64,000 bases of DNA from Allodiplogaster sudhausi (Eukaryota; Nematoda; Chromadorea; Rhabditida; Diplogasteridae): NCBI GenBank assembly GCA_945643635.1, contig CALZFC010000078.1, positions 1,327,001 to 1,391,000 of the forward strand, read 5' to 3'. A program made the position numbers and the translations under genes. The notes below the pieces were generated by a model. That model was not told where the DNA came from. It did not search any database and saw only the letters and a list, made by a program, of their open reading frames with translations. Numbering within the stretch: position 1 is the stretch's first letter; the number at the start of each line of letters is the position of its first letter. Of the stretch, positions 35,087 to 44,964 are shown piece by piece.

Positions 35087-36756
35087 ATGACGGTCGGCTC
35101 TGATGTGAACGGCAACTTCTTCTACTACTTTGCTTACGGAAGCAATCTGCTGAAAGAGCGCATTCGTTACCGGGTAACTCTCTCTCTCTTTCTCACTCTG
35201 TCTCTCACTCTCTTTCACTCTCTGTCTCACTCTCTCACTCTCTTTCTCTGTCTCTGACACATCTCTGTAGCTATTACCATATTGTTTTCCTAATTACATT
35301 TCAGAATATCACCATCTCGATTTTTTTCTAATTAAAATTGTATCTTTAGTCATTTTTAAAATATGGTAATGTTTCTCACGTTCAACCCAGTTCTCTATGA
35401 AAGAATAGATTTTTTTTGTTTTCTTTTAATATATTCCCTCTTCTATCGTCTATACTTCTCTCTCTTTCTCTTTCTCTCCCTTTCTCTCTCTCTTTCTCTC
35501 CCTCTCTTTGTCTTTCTCTCTCTCTACTCTACTTTTCTCCCTTCCAGCAAAAGGGAGCCGAGTTCGAGTGCAATGGCCGCCTCGCCCACTTTCGTCTGGT
35601 CTTCACCGGATTCTCCGGTCGCTGGCAGGGAGCGGTCGCGTCGATTCTCGAGTCCGAGCATGATGAGGTGGGTATATTTACATATTTATTTATTTTATAT
35701 ATTTTCTTTTTAAATTCTACTTATTGTACATTTTTGATAAAAATTACTATTATAATACTGCAGTTTTCGTTAACGAAAGTTATACAAAATTTTCTTTTTT
35801 TGTGCTAAAAAGCATATTTTATTGAACGAAGAGACATTTTCGGTGTGGGGCTGCGTGTGGCGAGTGCCGAACGCGTTCGCCGAATCGCTCGACGAGCAGG
35901 AGGCCGGCTATCATCGACTCATTGGTTACTCTTTTTTATATGTATTTTCTTGTCAAAGTGTTTTCGTTGATAAATAATTCAGGCTATAAAAAAAACAATA
36001 CAGATGGGTTCAAAATACATCTCTAATCTAATCCACCTCCATAGTTGTTGCATTTATGAAGCTAATTTTGGGCAACGTTTCTTTTTCATTCAAATGCAGC
36101 TGTTGAATATGTCGTACTGTACTAAAATTTATTAAAGTTAATTTTATGATTTTGATTACTTGCCGTTTCAGTTCCGATCACGGTTGCCTCGGGCGATGTG
36201 ATTAAATGCCGCACCTATCAACTGCCTGACGTTGCTACCTTCGAGCTTCCATCGCGCCATTACAAGCATGTATGTTTTTATTTTTTTTATATGACTACCA
36301 TAATCATCTTTAATCTCGTCCATTTAAAGCAGCGCGAAACTTTGAATTTTCCTGATTATTACAATTACGTCATTCTAAATCTTATGCTCTATCGCCGTTG
36401 TGTATACAAAAGGCGCCTGTCTATTTAAGAGTGAATTTTGGTTCCTTTAAACATGCACGTTTTCCCTGACGATTGTTGTCGCGTCTCCCTAAAACACATG
36501 CTCTTTCGCAATAAAGGCGCGAATTCAATATAGCGCTTTTTTGGACCTTTAAATGGCTTTGATCACCTACAGTATCCACACCATGATTCAGGTGATCGTC
36601 TCAGGAGCCGCCGAGCACCGCCTGCCTGAGGCGTACGTTCAAAAGCTGGCCGCGCTGCCTACGAACGAGTGCCGCGCGCGTTTGGATGGCATTCAACTCG
36701 CGTGCCTCGACCAGCTCTACGAACAATTTGAAGTGCAGATGAAGAACGGGTCCTAA
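35087..36756 (+). CDS. Gamma-glutamylcyclotransferase-like protein, copy 1 (intact)
   Basis: GGCT-fold enzymes release 5-oxoproline from gamma-glutamyl amino acids in the cytosol. Exons: 35087-35173 (MTVGSDVNGNFFYYFAYGSN), 35548-35667 (FRLVFTGFSGRWQGAVASIL), 35834 or 35843-35924 (EVWGCVWRVPN, SLDEQEAGYHRL), 36172-36269 and 36592-36756. Length is 186 residues using the upstream in-frame acceptor of exon 3, or 183 otherwise, close to the usual size. The YFAYGSN substrate loop and the Glu-bearing DEQEAG segment are both present. Exon 3 is notable: the dinucleotide just before GTGTGG is CG where copy 2 has AG, so splicing probably uses the GAG at 35831-35833, adding Thr-Phe-Ser. A poly(A) signal AATAAA is at 37062. 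It faces the CRS remnant tail to tail. Confidence 0.88.
36427..36555. mobile_element. MITE of the TTAA/CACATGCTCT family in GGCT intron 4
   Basis: A short element running from GGTTCCTTTAAAC to GACCTTTAAATGG. It contains ACACATGCTCTTTCGC, related to the internal motif of the elements at 496-779 and near 11.15 kb. It lies wholly within intron 4 of the intact GGCT gene. The corresponding intron of copy 2 holds only a CCTTTAATGGC remnant before the Harbinger insertion. Confidence 0.45.
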
Positions 36757-37613
36757 GCGGAAGAAATAGGATACTGTATCTTGCCCTATTTATTGCTTAC
36801 TATTACGGAGATTGTACATGCTTTATCATAAAGCTTACTGCAGTTTTCACTATGTGGATACCTGCGCACTAGTCTTATTATACAAGGCTATAGTATACAT
36901 ATATATTTTGAAGTGTAAAACATATAAGAAGTCGTGATCTTACGACTTGGCTTTAGTGACATTTTTCTGCTTAATACATAGGTGTTTTACTAGAATATTT
37001 TCTTTGAGATTGACATGCATTCCTTTATTGTACAATTCACTTTTGTCCGCGTCGAGGGATGAATAAACAGAATTTACAGTGAGTATTTCATTCATTGATG
37101 ACACATTTTTAATATTCATGCATTTCTGCCCTTCGTTTAGATAAAACGAATGAAATAAATATTCAAGCAGGGCACTTGGGCAGTCCTCTTGTTTCCTGAG
37201 TATAGAAACAAAAAAGGAAAGAAGCTATCGCATAGCACAACAAGAATGTGGAACCAATAGGTCGTATCACCTAGCACATAAGTGTAAAAACAAATAAAGA
37301 AGAGAACAGATAAATAAATAAATAAATAAATAAGAGAATAGATATGTTACTAAATAAATGAACAAAATAAGAGCACAGATAAATGAATCAATAAATATGA
37401 GCAAAAAATACATGTATAAAAAATATGACACAATAGCAATAATTATGCGAGTCTACCCATAACCTCTCTCTACTTCGCTAAATTAATTTGTGGTCAAAGC
37501 GTTTTAGCTTTTAAAAAAGGGATTGGAAATGCACCAAACAACTGCGACGCTAAAAGTTGTTTTGGCGGGAAAGATGAATGTTTTTGCGGAAAACGAGAAA
37601 CTCCACAACACTC
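36757..37613. other. 3' intergenic region of unit 1 (tail to tail)
   Basis: This is the shared 3' region between the GGCT stop and the CRS last exon. It is paralogous to 44116-44964 in unit 2 and, in reduced form, to 53170-53780 in unit 3. Shared landmarks are the GGAGATTGTACAT block, CTGCCCTTCGTCTAGAT, and the runs of AAATAAATAA with AGAACAGATAAA. Both genes' polyadenylation sites should lie here. Confidence 0.65.
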
Positions 37614-38201
37614 TCATGCGCACATGTACGTGCCGGCGTCGATGATGCGCGCGTTGCCGATGGGATCGACGAACTTTGGAATCATGTTTTCCTGGTCGCA
37701 CGTCACCGAAGCGACCGCAGTCGCGGTGCCGCCGTACTGAATGTTACTAATTGCAATGATTTTTTTTAGATCGTTATGTTCCTGGAATTGCTACGTTCTT
37801 GGGGAGAAATTATTTGCTCATCGTTTTTTTGCTTCCAAATATTGCATAAATATGTTGTTTTCTTCTGCATGATTATTTCTACGTGCTAATTCTTCATGAT
37901 TCTGCTTTAATTTCTAGGCGTATATGCATATATTATCTTTAAATGTAGAATAATGAGTGAGATTTCCTGATCGCTGTTCTATGATCTTTGATCTTTGATC
38001 ATTAAAAAAACATCTTCTCTGAACCTTGAAGTTAAGCTGCGCACCATTGTTGCAAGAGACGGTGCAGATGCCCCATGCGCCGGTGGCTATGATGGGGCCG
38101 CCGAGCGCGATGCCCGCGTTTGTGAGACACGCGTCGCAGCCATTCGGCAGTTGATAGGTGCGGCATTTAATCACAGCGCCCGAGGTAACCGTGATCGGAA
38201 A
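37614..38201 (-). pseudogene. CRS C-terminal exons fused to an inverted GGCT exon 4
   Basis: Exon 37736-37614 is a full copy of the CRS last exon (VTCDQENMIPKFVDPIGNAR, ending MCA and stop). Exon 38201-38025 is chimeric. Its 5' part is an inverted GGCT exon 4 (FPITVTSGAVIKCRTYQLP) and its 3' part is CRS exon 14 (NGCDACLTNAGIALGG), joined in frame near 38147 at a shared TGCC. Acceptor TTTCAG and donor GTTCAG survive at the chimeric exon. Upstream lie only broken inverted GGCT pieces (38440-38509 and 38720-38800), with no signal-peptide exon, so I call it a pseudogene, but transcription has not been excluded. Confidence 0.7.
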
Positions 38202-38439
38202 CTGAAACGACCAGTAAACAAAGTCATAAAATGAACTTTAATAAATTTTAGTACGACATATTCTACAGCTGCATTTGAATGAAAAAGAAACGTTGCTAAA
38301 AATCAGCTTCGTACATGCAACAACTATGGAAGTGGATTAGATTGGAGATGTATTTTGAACCTATCTGTATTGTTATTTTATAGCCTGAATTAATTATCAA
38401 CGAAAACATTTTGACAAAAAAAATACATTAAAAAATTAC

Positions 38440-38800
38440 CAATGAGTCGATGATAGCCAGCCTCCTACTCGTCGAGCGCCTTCGGCACTAGCCACACGCA
38501 GCCCCACACCGAAAATGTCTCTTTATTAAATAAAATATGCTTTTTAACAGAAAAAAAAGAAAAGTTTGGATAACTTTTATTGACGAAAACTGCAGTATTC
38601 TAATAGTAATTTTTATCATAATGACTTGAATAAACTTTTTAAAGTGAACATTGTATATAAATAAATTGGTTTACAAATAAAATAAAAAATAAATAATATA
38701 AATAAGTAAATGTATCCACCTCATCATTCTTCGACTTGAGAATCGACGCGACCGCGCCCTGCCAGCGGCCGGAGAATCCAGTGAAGACCAGACGGAAGTC
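38440..38800 (-). pseudogene. Inverted GGCT exons 3 and 2 (broken)
   Basis: 38509-38440 is an inverted copy of GGCT exon 3 with a 12-nt deletion and an in-frame TAG replacing the Gln of DEQEAG. 38800-38720 is the 3' two thirds of exon 2 (FRLVFTGFSGRWQGAVASIL), with its donor changed to GTGGAT. At 38800/38801 the sequence switches abruptly to the plus-strand intron-1 sequence of GGCT copy 2. This marks a head-to-head inverted-duplication breakpoint. Confidence 0.75.
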
Positions 38801-40084
38801 TGACACATCTCTGCAGCTGTTGACATATTGTTCTCCTTATTACATTTCAGAATATCACCATCACAATTTTTTCATGAAAATGGTACCTCCAGTTGTTTTA
38901 AAAATAAGGAATTGTCTCTCACGTTGAACCCTGTTCTCTATGAAAGACTAGAATTTTTTTGTTCTCTTTTTATATTTTCAATTGTCTTTCTTCTCTATCT
39001 CTCTCTCTCTCTCTTTTTCTCCCACTCTCTCTCTTTCTTTCTCCCTCTCTTTCTCTCTCTCTGCCAGCTACTCTCCCTTCCTCCCTTCCAGCAGAAGAGA
39101 GCCGAGTTCGAGTGCAATGGCCGCCTCGCCCACTTCCGTCTGGTCTTCACCGGATTCTCCGGCCGCTGGCAGGGCGCAGTCGCGTCGATTCTCGAGTCCG
39201 AGAATGATGAGGTGGGTATATTTACATATTTATTTATTTTATTTATTTTCTATTTTATTTTTTAAACCAATTGCACATTTTGATAAAAATCACTATTAGA
39301 ATACTATAGTTTTCGTCAATAAAAGTTATCCAAACTTTTCTTTTATTGTGTCAAAGAAATTTATTTTAATAAAGACACATTTTAGGTGTGGGGCTGCGTT
39401 TGGCGCGTGCCGAACACGTTCACCGAATCGCTCGACGAGCAGGAAGCCGGCTATCATCGACTCATTGGTAATTTTTTTTTCTAGGTTTTTCTTGTCAAAA
39501 ATTTTTCGTTGATGATTAATTCATGTTATAAAATAATAAAATAAAAAATACAGATGGGTTCAAAATACATCTCTAATCTAATCCACCTCCATAGTTGTTG
39601 CATGTACGAAGCTCCTTTTGGGCAACGTTTCTTTTTCATTCAAAAGCAGCTGTAGAATATACCGTACTAAAATTTATTAAAGTTAAATTTACGATTTTGT
39701 TTACTGGTCGTTTTAGTTCCGATCACGGTTGCCTCGGGCGCAGTGATTAAATGCCGCACCTATCAAGTGCCAGACGTTGCCGCTTTTGAGCTTCTGTCGC
39801 GCCATTACAAGCATGTATGTTTTTTTTAATAAAAATTATTATTAGTTCCATATTAATTGTTTATTGCGCTATTTATGACCCTTTAATGGCTTTGCTTGCC
39901 TGCCTACAGTATCCTCCCTGATTCAGCCGCGGCATTAATCTTGCCTTTTGTCCTGGACATGTCATGGACATGTCAAGGACATGTCAAAGACAGTGTACTG
40001 GATACAATTTTCTCACATTCTTAAATTTTTTTTGTCATTTTGATGCTTATTTGATATATTTTGCACAGCAATATTTTATAGGTA

Positions 40085-41644
40085 ATGGCAGGACATCTTC
40101 TGAGGCCACCTTTACGACAGCGAAGGCCAAATCTTCCCTACATTAGGCAGAACTACAATCGGTTATGCTCGAGAAACGTGGATCTCTTTGTGAGAAGGTA
40201 CCGTCTACTCCCTGTTGAAGTCGACTACCTTGTTGGTCTAATTTCTCCATTCCTGAATCTTCACATGCAAGGATCTTGGACGATCACACCATCTCATCAG
40301 GTTGTTAATTTTCGCTGTGAAAAGCAATGCTAGAGTGGAATATAACTTAAACTAGAGCTGGGTTACTAACTCGCGAACGAACGCGGGGTCGGCCTCGCGT
40401 AGGAACACGGGGTCGACCTCGGGTAGGAACGCGAGGTCGACCTCGGGAAGGAACACGGGGTCGACTTCGGGGACGACCTCGGGGACGACCTCGGGTAGAA
40501 ACGCGAGGTCGACCTCGGGAAGGAACACGGGGTCGACTTCGGGGACGACCTCGGGGACGACCTCGGGGACGACCTCGGGTAGAAACGCGAGGTCGACCTC
40601 GGGAAGGAACACGGGGTCGACTTCGGGGACGACCTCGGGGACGACCTCGGGGACGACCTCGGGTAGAAACGCGAGGTCGACCTCGGGAAGGAACACGGGG
40701 TCGACTTCGGGGACGACCTCGGGGACGACCTCGGGGACGACCTCGGGTAGAAACGCGGGGTCGACCTCGAACTCCTAAAATGTGTGATGCAGGTTCTAAT
40801 CGGTATTCGTTACCTGCTGGGCAGCGCGTCCTTCCTCGTCTTGGCTGACTGCTTTGGTTGCTGCGAATCAACAATCCGGAACTGCTTTTGGCGAGCATCC
40901 CGAGGGATAGCGTCAATTTCTCAAGAATGGATTCCATTCCCGCTCGATTCTCAAAACTACTGTAGAGCTGCGGCAGATGCATTTGCGACGAGATGCCCTT
41001 TTCCAAGTAAACCCTCTGAAAATCTATTGTAAAAAAGAAATATTGGTGCTAATCATATGGTTGTTTAGACATTATTGGAATCATTGATGGCAGCTTGATC
41101 CCGCTGAAGACTCCCGCAGTTGCACCGTTGCAGTATCGTTGTAGAAAGGGCTATTGTGCCATTAATGCCTTGTTGGTTGTTGATGCCTACGGGCGGGTTG
41201 TATATGTCAATGCCCAATGGCCTGGCTCTTGCCATGATAGTTTTATTTTACAATTCTCAGAGCTTGGCAATGTTAGCAGGTAGAATTCCACCGGGGTCTG
41301 TCTTATTGGGTGATAAGGGGTTCGCCAACTCAGCTACCCTTGTCACTCCTCTAAGGGCTACTAATACTCCTCAGGAAGTTGATTTTAATTGTGCTCTTCG
41401 TCATGTCCGAGTTCTTGTTGAGCAAGTTATAGGAGTGTTGAAAGCCAGATTCCGTGTCCTGTCAGATTCCCTTCGTAAGTCTCCCAGAGAAGCTTCCAAA
41501 GTCATCCATAATTGTTGTGTTTTGCATAACATTGTCATTGATAGAATAACTGGCGGATTTCCCATCACCAATGTTCGAATGGCTAGAATGCCAATGCCTC
41601 CAGTTGGAGCAGACCCACGCCAGCATATGGTAAACAACATGTAG
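40085..41644 (+). pseudogene. PIF/Harbinger transposase (DDE_Tnp_4), frameshifted
   Basis: Exons: 40085-40300 (NRLCSRNVDLFVRRYRLLPV), 40793-41006 (QVLIGIRYLLGSASF across the junction, then CCESTIRNCFWRA) and 41069-41644. The third exon carries the DDE core: IIDGS (first Asp), then VNAQWPGSCHDSFI, GSVLLGDKGF (second Asp) and HVRVLVEQVIGVLKARFRVL (Glu). The reading frame shifts by one base near 41265-41280, between SELGN and LAGRIPPG, with TAG at 41281-41283 in the first frame. The copy is therefore probably inactive unless a minute intron or a sequence error explains it. Intron 1 is almost entirely a GC-rich minisatellite. Confidence 0.8.
40366..40770. repeat. GC-rich minisatellite in the transposase intron
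   Basis: About 400 bp of tandem GACCTCGGGGAC-type units organised in higher-order repeats of about 80 bp (GGGTAGAAACGCGAGGTCGACCTCGGGAAGGAACACGG blocks alternating with 12-bp GGGGACGACCTC units). All lengths are multiples of three, so two minus-strand frames stay open (RGRPRGRPRSRPRVP and EVVPEVDPVFLPEV types). These are repeat translations; I do not call a gene. Confidence 0.85.
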
Positions 41645-42038
41645 TTCGTTTTAGAACTTTACTTCAGATGATAAATAAAGATGTTAAATGAAGATGTTAA
41701 TATGCAAACAAGAGTGACGTCAATAACAAAAAGGAAGAAAACCTCTTACATAAAGAAATCGGGATGATTACAAGTAAACTGTATACGGTACTTCTACTGA
41801 TGTGAGCATACTGTAAGTGCAACACAAGTTGATAAAATGCGGGGAGTATCAGGAGAATTGTTGAATTAAAAAAACAAGCACAAAAGAAGGGCCGGAATGT
41901 GCTTGAGAGCACGAATGTACTAAAGAGCACGAAAGTATTTAAGAGCATGAATCTACTTACGAACACGAATGTTATGATGAATAATATTAAATTTCTAAAC
42001 AATTTCAATAGATTATGCTTTTTGCTGACTAATCTAAG

Positions 42039-43458
42039 TTAAACACTCGAGCCAACAGTTGAATTTTCAAGTGCCGGATCAACAGGTCCATCCGCAGTAT
42101 TAGGAATGTACTGCGTATCATTTGCACCAGCGATATCCTTGAGCCTATCTTGAATACGGCCGAGCCGAGCAGAGGGCGCGCCCAGCGGAGAGGGATCCGA
42201 GTTGGCTCCAGTCAGCAACATCAACATAGCATTTGCGAGACGTGTATTCGCGCGGCTGGCTTCTCCTGTTTCTTCAGCTAGCTTCTTTGTCTGTTGACAC
42301 ATCGCAGAAACATCACGCATTGCCGAGCTCATCCGACGAAACGCGTCAGTTTCGACCGAAAACAAAACAGCTCATCAAAACTAATCCGCCAGGAAAGTGC
42401 AAACCTCGGGCAGCTCCATCTGCTTTCGGCGAATCATTGCCTCAGTCGCCTGATGAGACACGCGGGATGAATGAGGACGGCCTTCCTGATCAATCACCGA
42501 CAATTAATATAGTGAGCTGAATAGCAGCCCTCTGAACAATAACTAACCCCAACTTTGAGCTGTGTACAAATTTACTTTAAAATATTTGAGCTAATAACCT
42601 CTGAATTGGCCGCCTCTTGAAGGACGAGCGGAGGCCGGAACTCGGCTCTTCTATTATGACGCGTCTCATTCAAATCCGGATGCTGGGGAACATCCACAAC
42701 CTCGACGCTTTCGTCTTCGCTCAGCTGATCCGCATCGACGACAACTTCCTCTTGGATCGATAGGGAATGACGGGCCTTAAAAAAACAAAAAAATCTGAAT
42801 ATACAGAAAGGATATAAAGTAAAGTGAAGCGAAGAAATGTTTAAAGTAGTGCATATCAACAAAATTACCAGGCCAAGCACGCTTTCCTCGCCGCCATCAA
42901 TCCCTGCGTATGCTGGCGTGTTCGCATAAAGTTCGAGAAGCTCATCTTGCTGTTGCTGGCCTAGCAGATCCATGGAATCGATTGCCTCTTCTTCTTCGAA
43001 ATCCACTCCGCCACCCGTTTGATTTCGATACCTTAGAAGAAATTGGAATTTGATTTATTTTATGCCGGATGGATAAAAAATTTACGGAGAAAACCTATAA
43101 ATACTTCGATTTCCTTGCAGCCGCTGCACGAGCACTTGACATAGCCCTGCTGAGCAACTTGGTCAGCTGCGTCTTCGTGACGGTGCGGCTCAATTAGTCG
43201 AATATAGATTTTAAACACATGAACACATCAATGCATTATTGTGCGATTAAGATCTTGAACATCGTCATTACGAAAAGAAAAAGATACCTACCCAAATCGT
43301 ATGGCGGCGAAATTTACGATTCGCTTCCAAGTCTGCTCCTTCTTCTCCAGAAATCCGGGTTCGCGAGTCTTGTTGTTCTCAACCAGTATGTGACGATTCT
43401 TCAGCATCTCCTTCAAAAGCATGTCGCGCTGCTCGCCGGACAAAGGTGGAGACGGCAT
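42039..43458 (-). CDS. Harbinger-associated Myb/MADF-like protein
   Basis: Harbinger elements carry a second gene for a Myb/SANT/MADF DNA-binding protein that brings the transposase to the termini. Here exon 43458-43292 encodes MPSPPLSGEQRDMLLKEMLK and EKKEQTWKRIVNFAAIRF, with the conserved Trp of such domains. The next exon, about 43186-43100, encodes a basic stretch (RTVTKTQLTKLLSRAMSSAR). Acidic exons follow (about 43006-42870 with MDFEEEEAIDSMDLLGQQQQ, then 42780-42585), and the last ends at 42039. Exon borders after the first are approximate. The function is inferred mainly from its position inside the element. Confidence 0.5.
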
Positions 43459-44115
43459 CAAGAATTAGGCTGAAATCTATAAAAGGAACAAATCAACATG
43501 AAATAAGTGCAGTCAGTAAAAAAAGGCAGAAAGTATGTCTTTCATATTTCAGAAAATTGCTGGCTCGTCTTAAATTTTCCCGCTAATTTAGTTTCAAACG
43601 TTACTGTAAAAGGGTGCCATATGTCAAAAACTGTGTCGCATGATATAATTTGTCCGGGACATCGGTAGTAACGAGCGTGTCACTCTGTGCTCTCCGCGTT
43701 TATGCACTCTCTCGCCATGGTCATGACCACGTAAGGGACAAGCCGAAAAAAGTGTCCATGACCGTTGCGATTTTTTCCTGTTTTGTCCAGGACACGTCTG
43801 GGACATGTCTTAGACATGTCCTAGACCCCTGTGTATTAAGATAGGCAGAAGTGAATGTGTCCAGGACATGTGTCCGTTTCATTCTGAAACGGTTATGACC
43901 GCTTGTCCATGACATGTCCAGGACAAAAGGAAAGATTAATGCCGCGGCAGGTGATCGTCTCAGGAGCCGCCGAACACCGCCTGCCTGAGGCGTACGTTCA
44001 AAAGCTGGCCGCGCTGCCTACGAACGAGTGCCGGGCGCGTTTGGACGGCATTCAACTCGCGTGCCTTGACGAGCTCTACGAACAATTTGAAGAGCAGATG
44101 AAGAACGGGTCCTAA

Positions 44116-44964
44116 GTGGAAAAAGTAGCTAGCCATATGTATTGCTTGCTATTACGGAGATTGTACATACTTTATCATAAATTTAGTGTAGATGTCACTA
44201 TGTGGATAACTGCGCACTAGTCTTATTAAATAAGGCTATAGTATATGTATATATTTTTTTAAGTATAAAACATATCAGAAGTCGTGGTCTTACCACTTGG
44301 CTTTAGTGACATTTTTCTGCTTAATACTTACATTGGTGTTTTTCTAAAATATTTGCTTTAAGAATTAAATGCATTCCTGGTTGAACTGTTAACGCTCGTT
44401 CGCTACGAGTTCTGAATAAAAACAATGTATAGCGAAAAGTTCATGTAATGTTGAAACTTATATTCCTTATGCATTTCTGCCCTTCGTCTAGATGAAACGA
44501 ATGAAATATATATTCAAACAGGCCACTTTTGTCAGTCCTCTTGTTTCCAGATTATAGAAACAAAACAGTAAATAAGCGATCACATAGCACAACAAGTATA
44601 CGAAACCATTAGTGTAATAACAAATAAAGAAGAGAACAGATAAAGAAATAAGTAAATAACTAAATTAGATCATAGATACATAAATAAATGAATAAATATT
44701 TGCACAGATAATGAATAAATAAATAAGAGCAAAAAGAAAACCTGAATAAATAATATGACACAACAGCAATAATAATGCGTATCTGCCCATAACCTCTCTC
44801 TATTTCGCTAAATTAGTTTGTGGACAAAGCGTTTAGCTTTAAAAAAAAACTGGATTTGAAATGGACACAAAAAATAGCGGGAATTGTTTTGGCAGGAAAG
44901 GGAAAAGTTTTTTCGGGAACGGTGAATGTTTTGGCGGGAAACAACGGGAAACTTCAAAAAACTC
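44116..44964. other. 3' intergenic region of unit 2
   Basis: Paralogous to 36757-37613: the same GGAGATTGTACAT block, CTGCCCTTCGTCTAGATG and AAATAAATAA runs. It separates the converging 3' ends of GGCT copy 2 and CRS gene A. No gene. Confidence 0.6.

Larger units (their letters stand above)
39927..43947. mobile_element. PIF/Harbinger DNA transposon, two-gene type
   Basis: The terminal inverted repeats are CCGCGGCATTAATCTT. The 3-bp target duplication is CAG (39924-39926 and 43948-43950). Subterminal regions at both ends are packed with palindromic GTCCxGGACATGTC repeats. Comparison with the empty site in GGCT copy 1 (GATTCAG/GTGATCG) confirms the boundaries. The element encodes a DDE_Tnp_4 transposase on plus (40085-41644) and a probable DNA-binding partner on minus (43458-42039), the usual Harbinger layout. 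Confidence 0.9.
39092..44115 (+). pseudogene. Gamma-glutamylcyclotransferase-like gene, copy 2 (exon 1 missing)
   Basis: Exons 2-5 are open and match copy 1: 39092-39211, 39386-39467 (canonical TTTTAG acceptor), 39717-39814 and 43951-44115. They keep the DEQEAG segment with the catalytic Glu. Exon 1, with the start codon and the YGSN substrate loop, is absent because the duplication breakpoint at 38800/38801 lies in intron 1. A 4021-bp Harbinger element sits in intron 4 directly against exon 5. Without a new first exon this copy cannot make a normal enzyme. Poly(A) signal AATAAA at 44415. Confidence 0.75.

Noticed and set aside
40366..40770. Possible CRISPR-like array
   Set aside because: Units are contiguous minisatellite repeats without unique spacers, in a clearly eukaryotic context.
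40347..41006. 219-codon minus-strand frame of RGRPRGRPRSRPRVP repeats
   Set aside because: It is a minisatellite translation on the strand opposite to the Harbinger transposase, overlapping its exon 2. No independent evidence for a gene.
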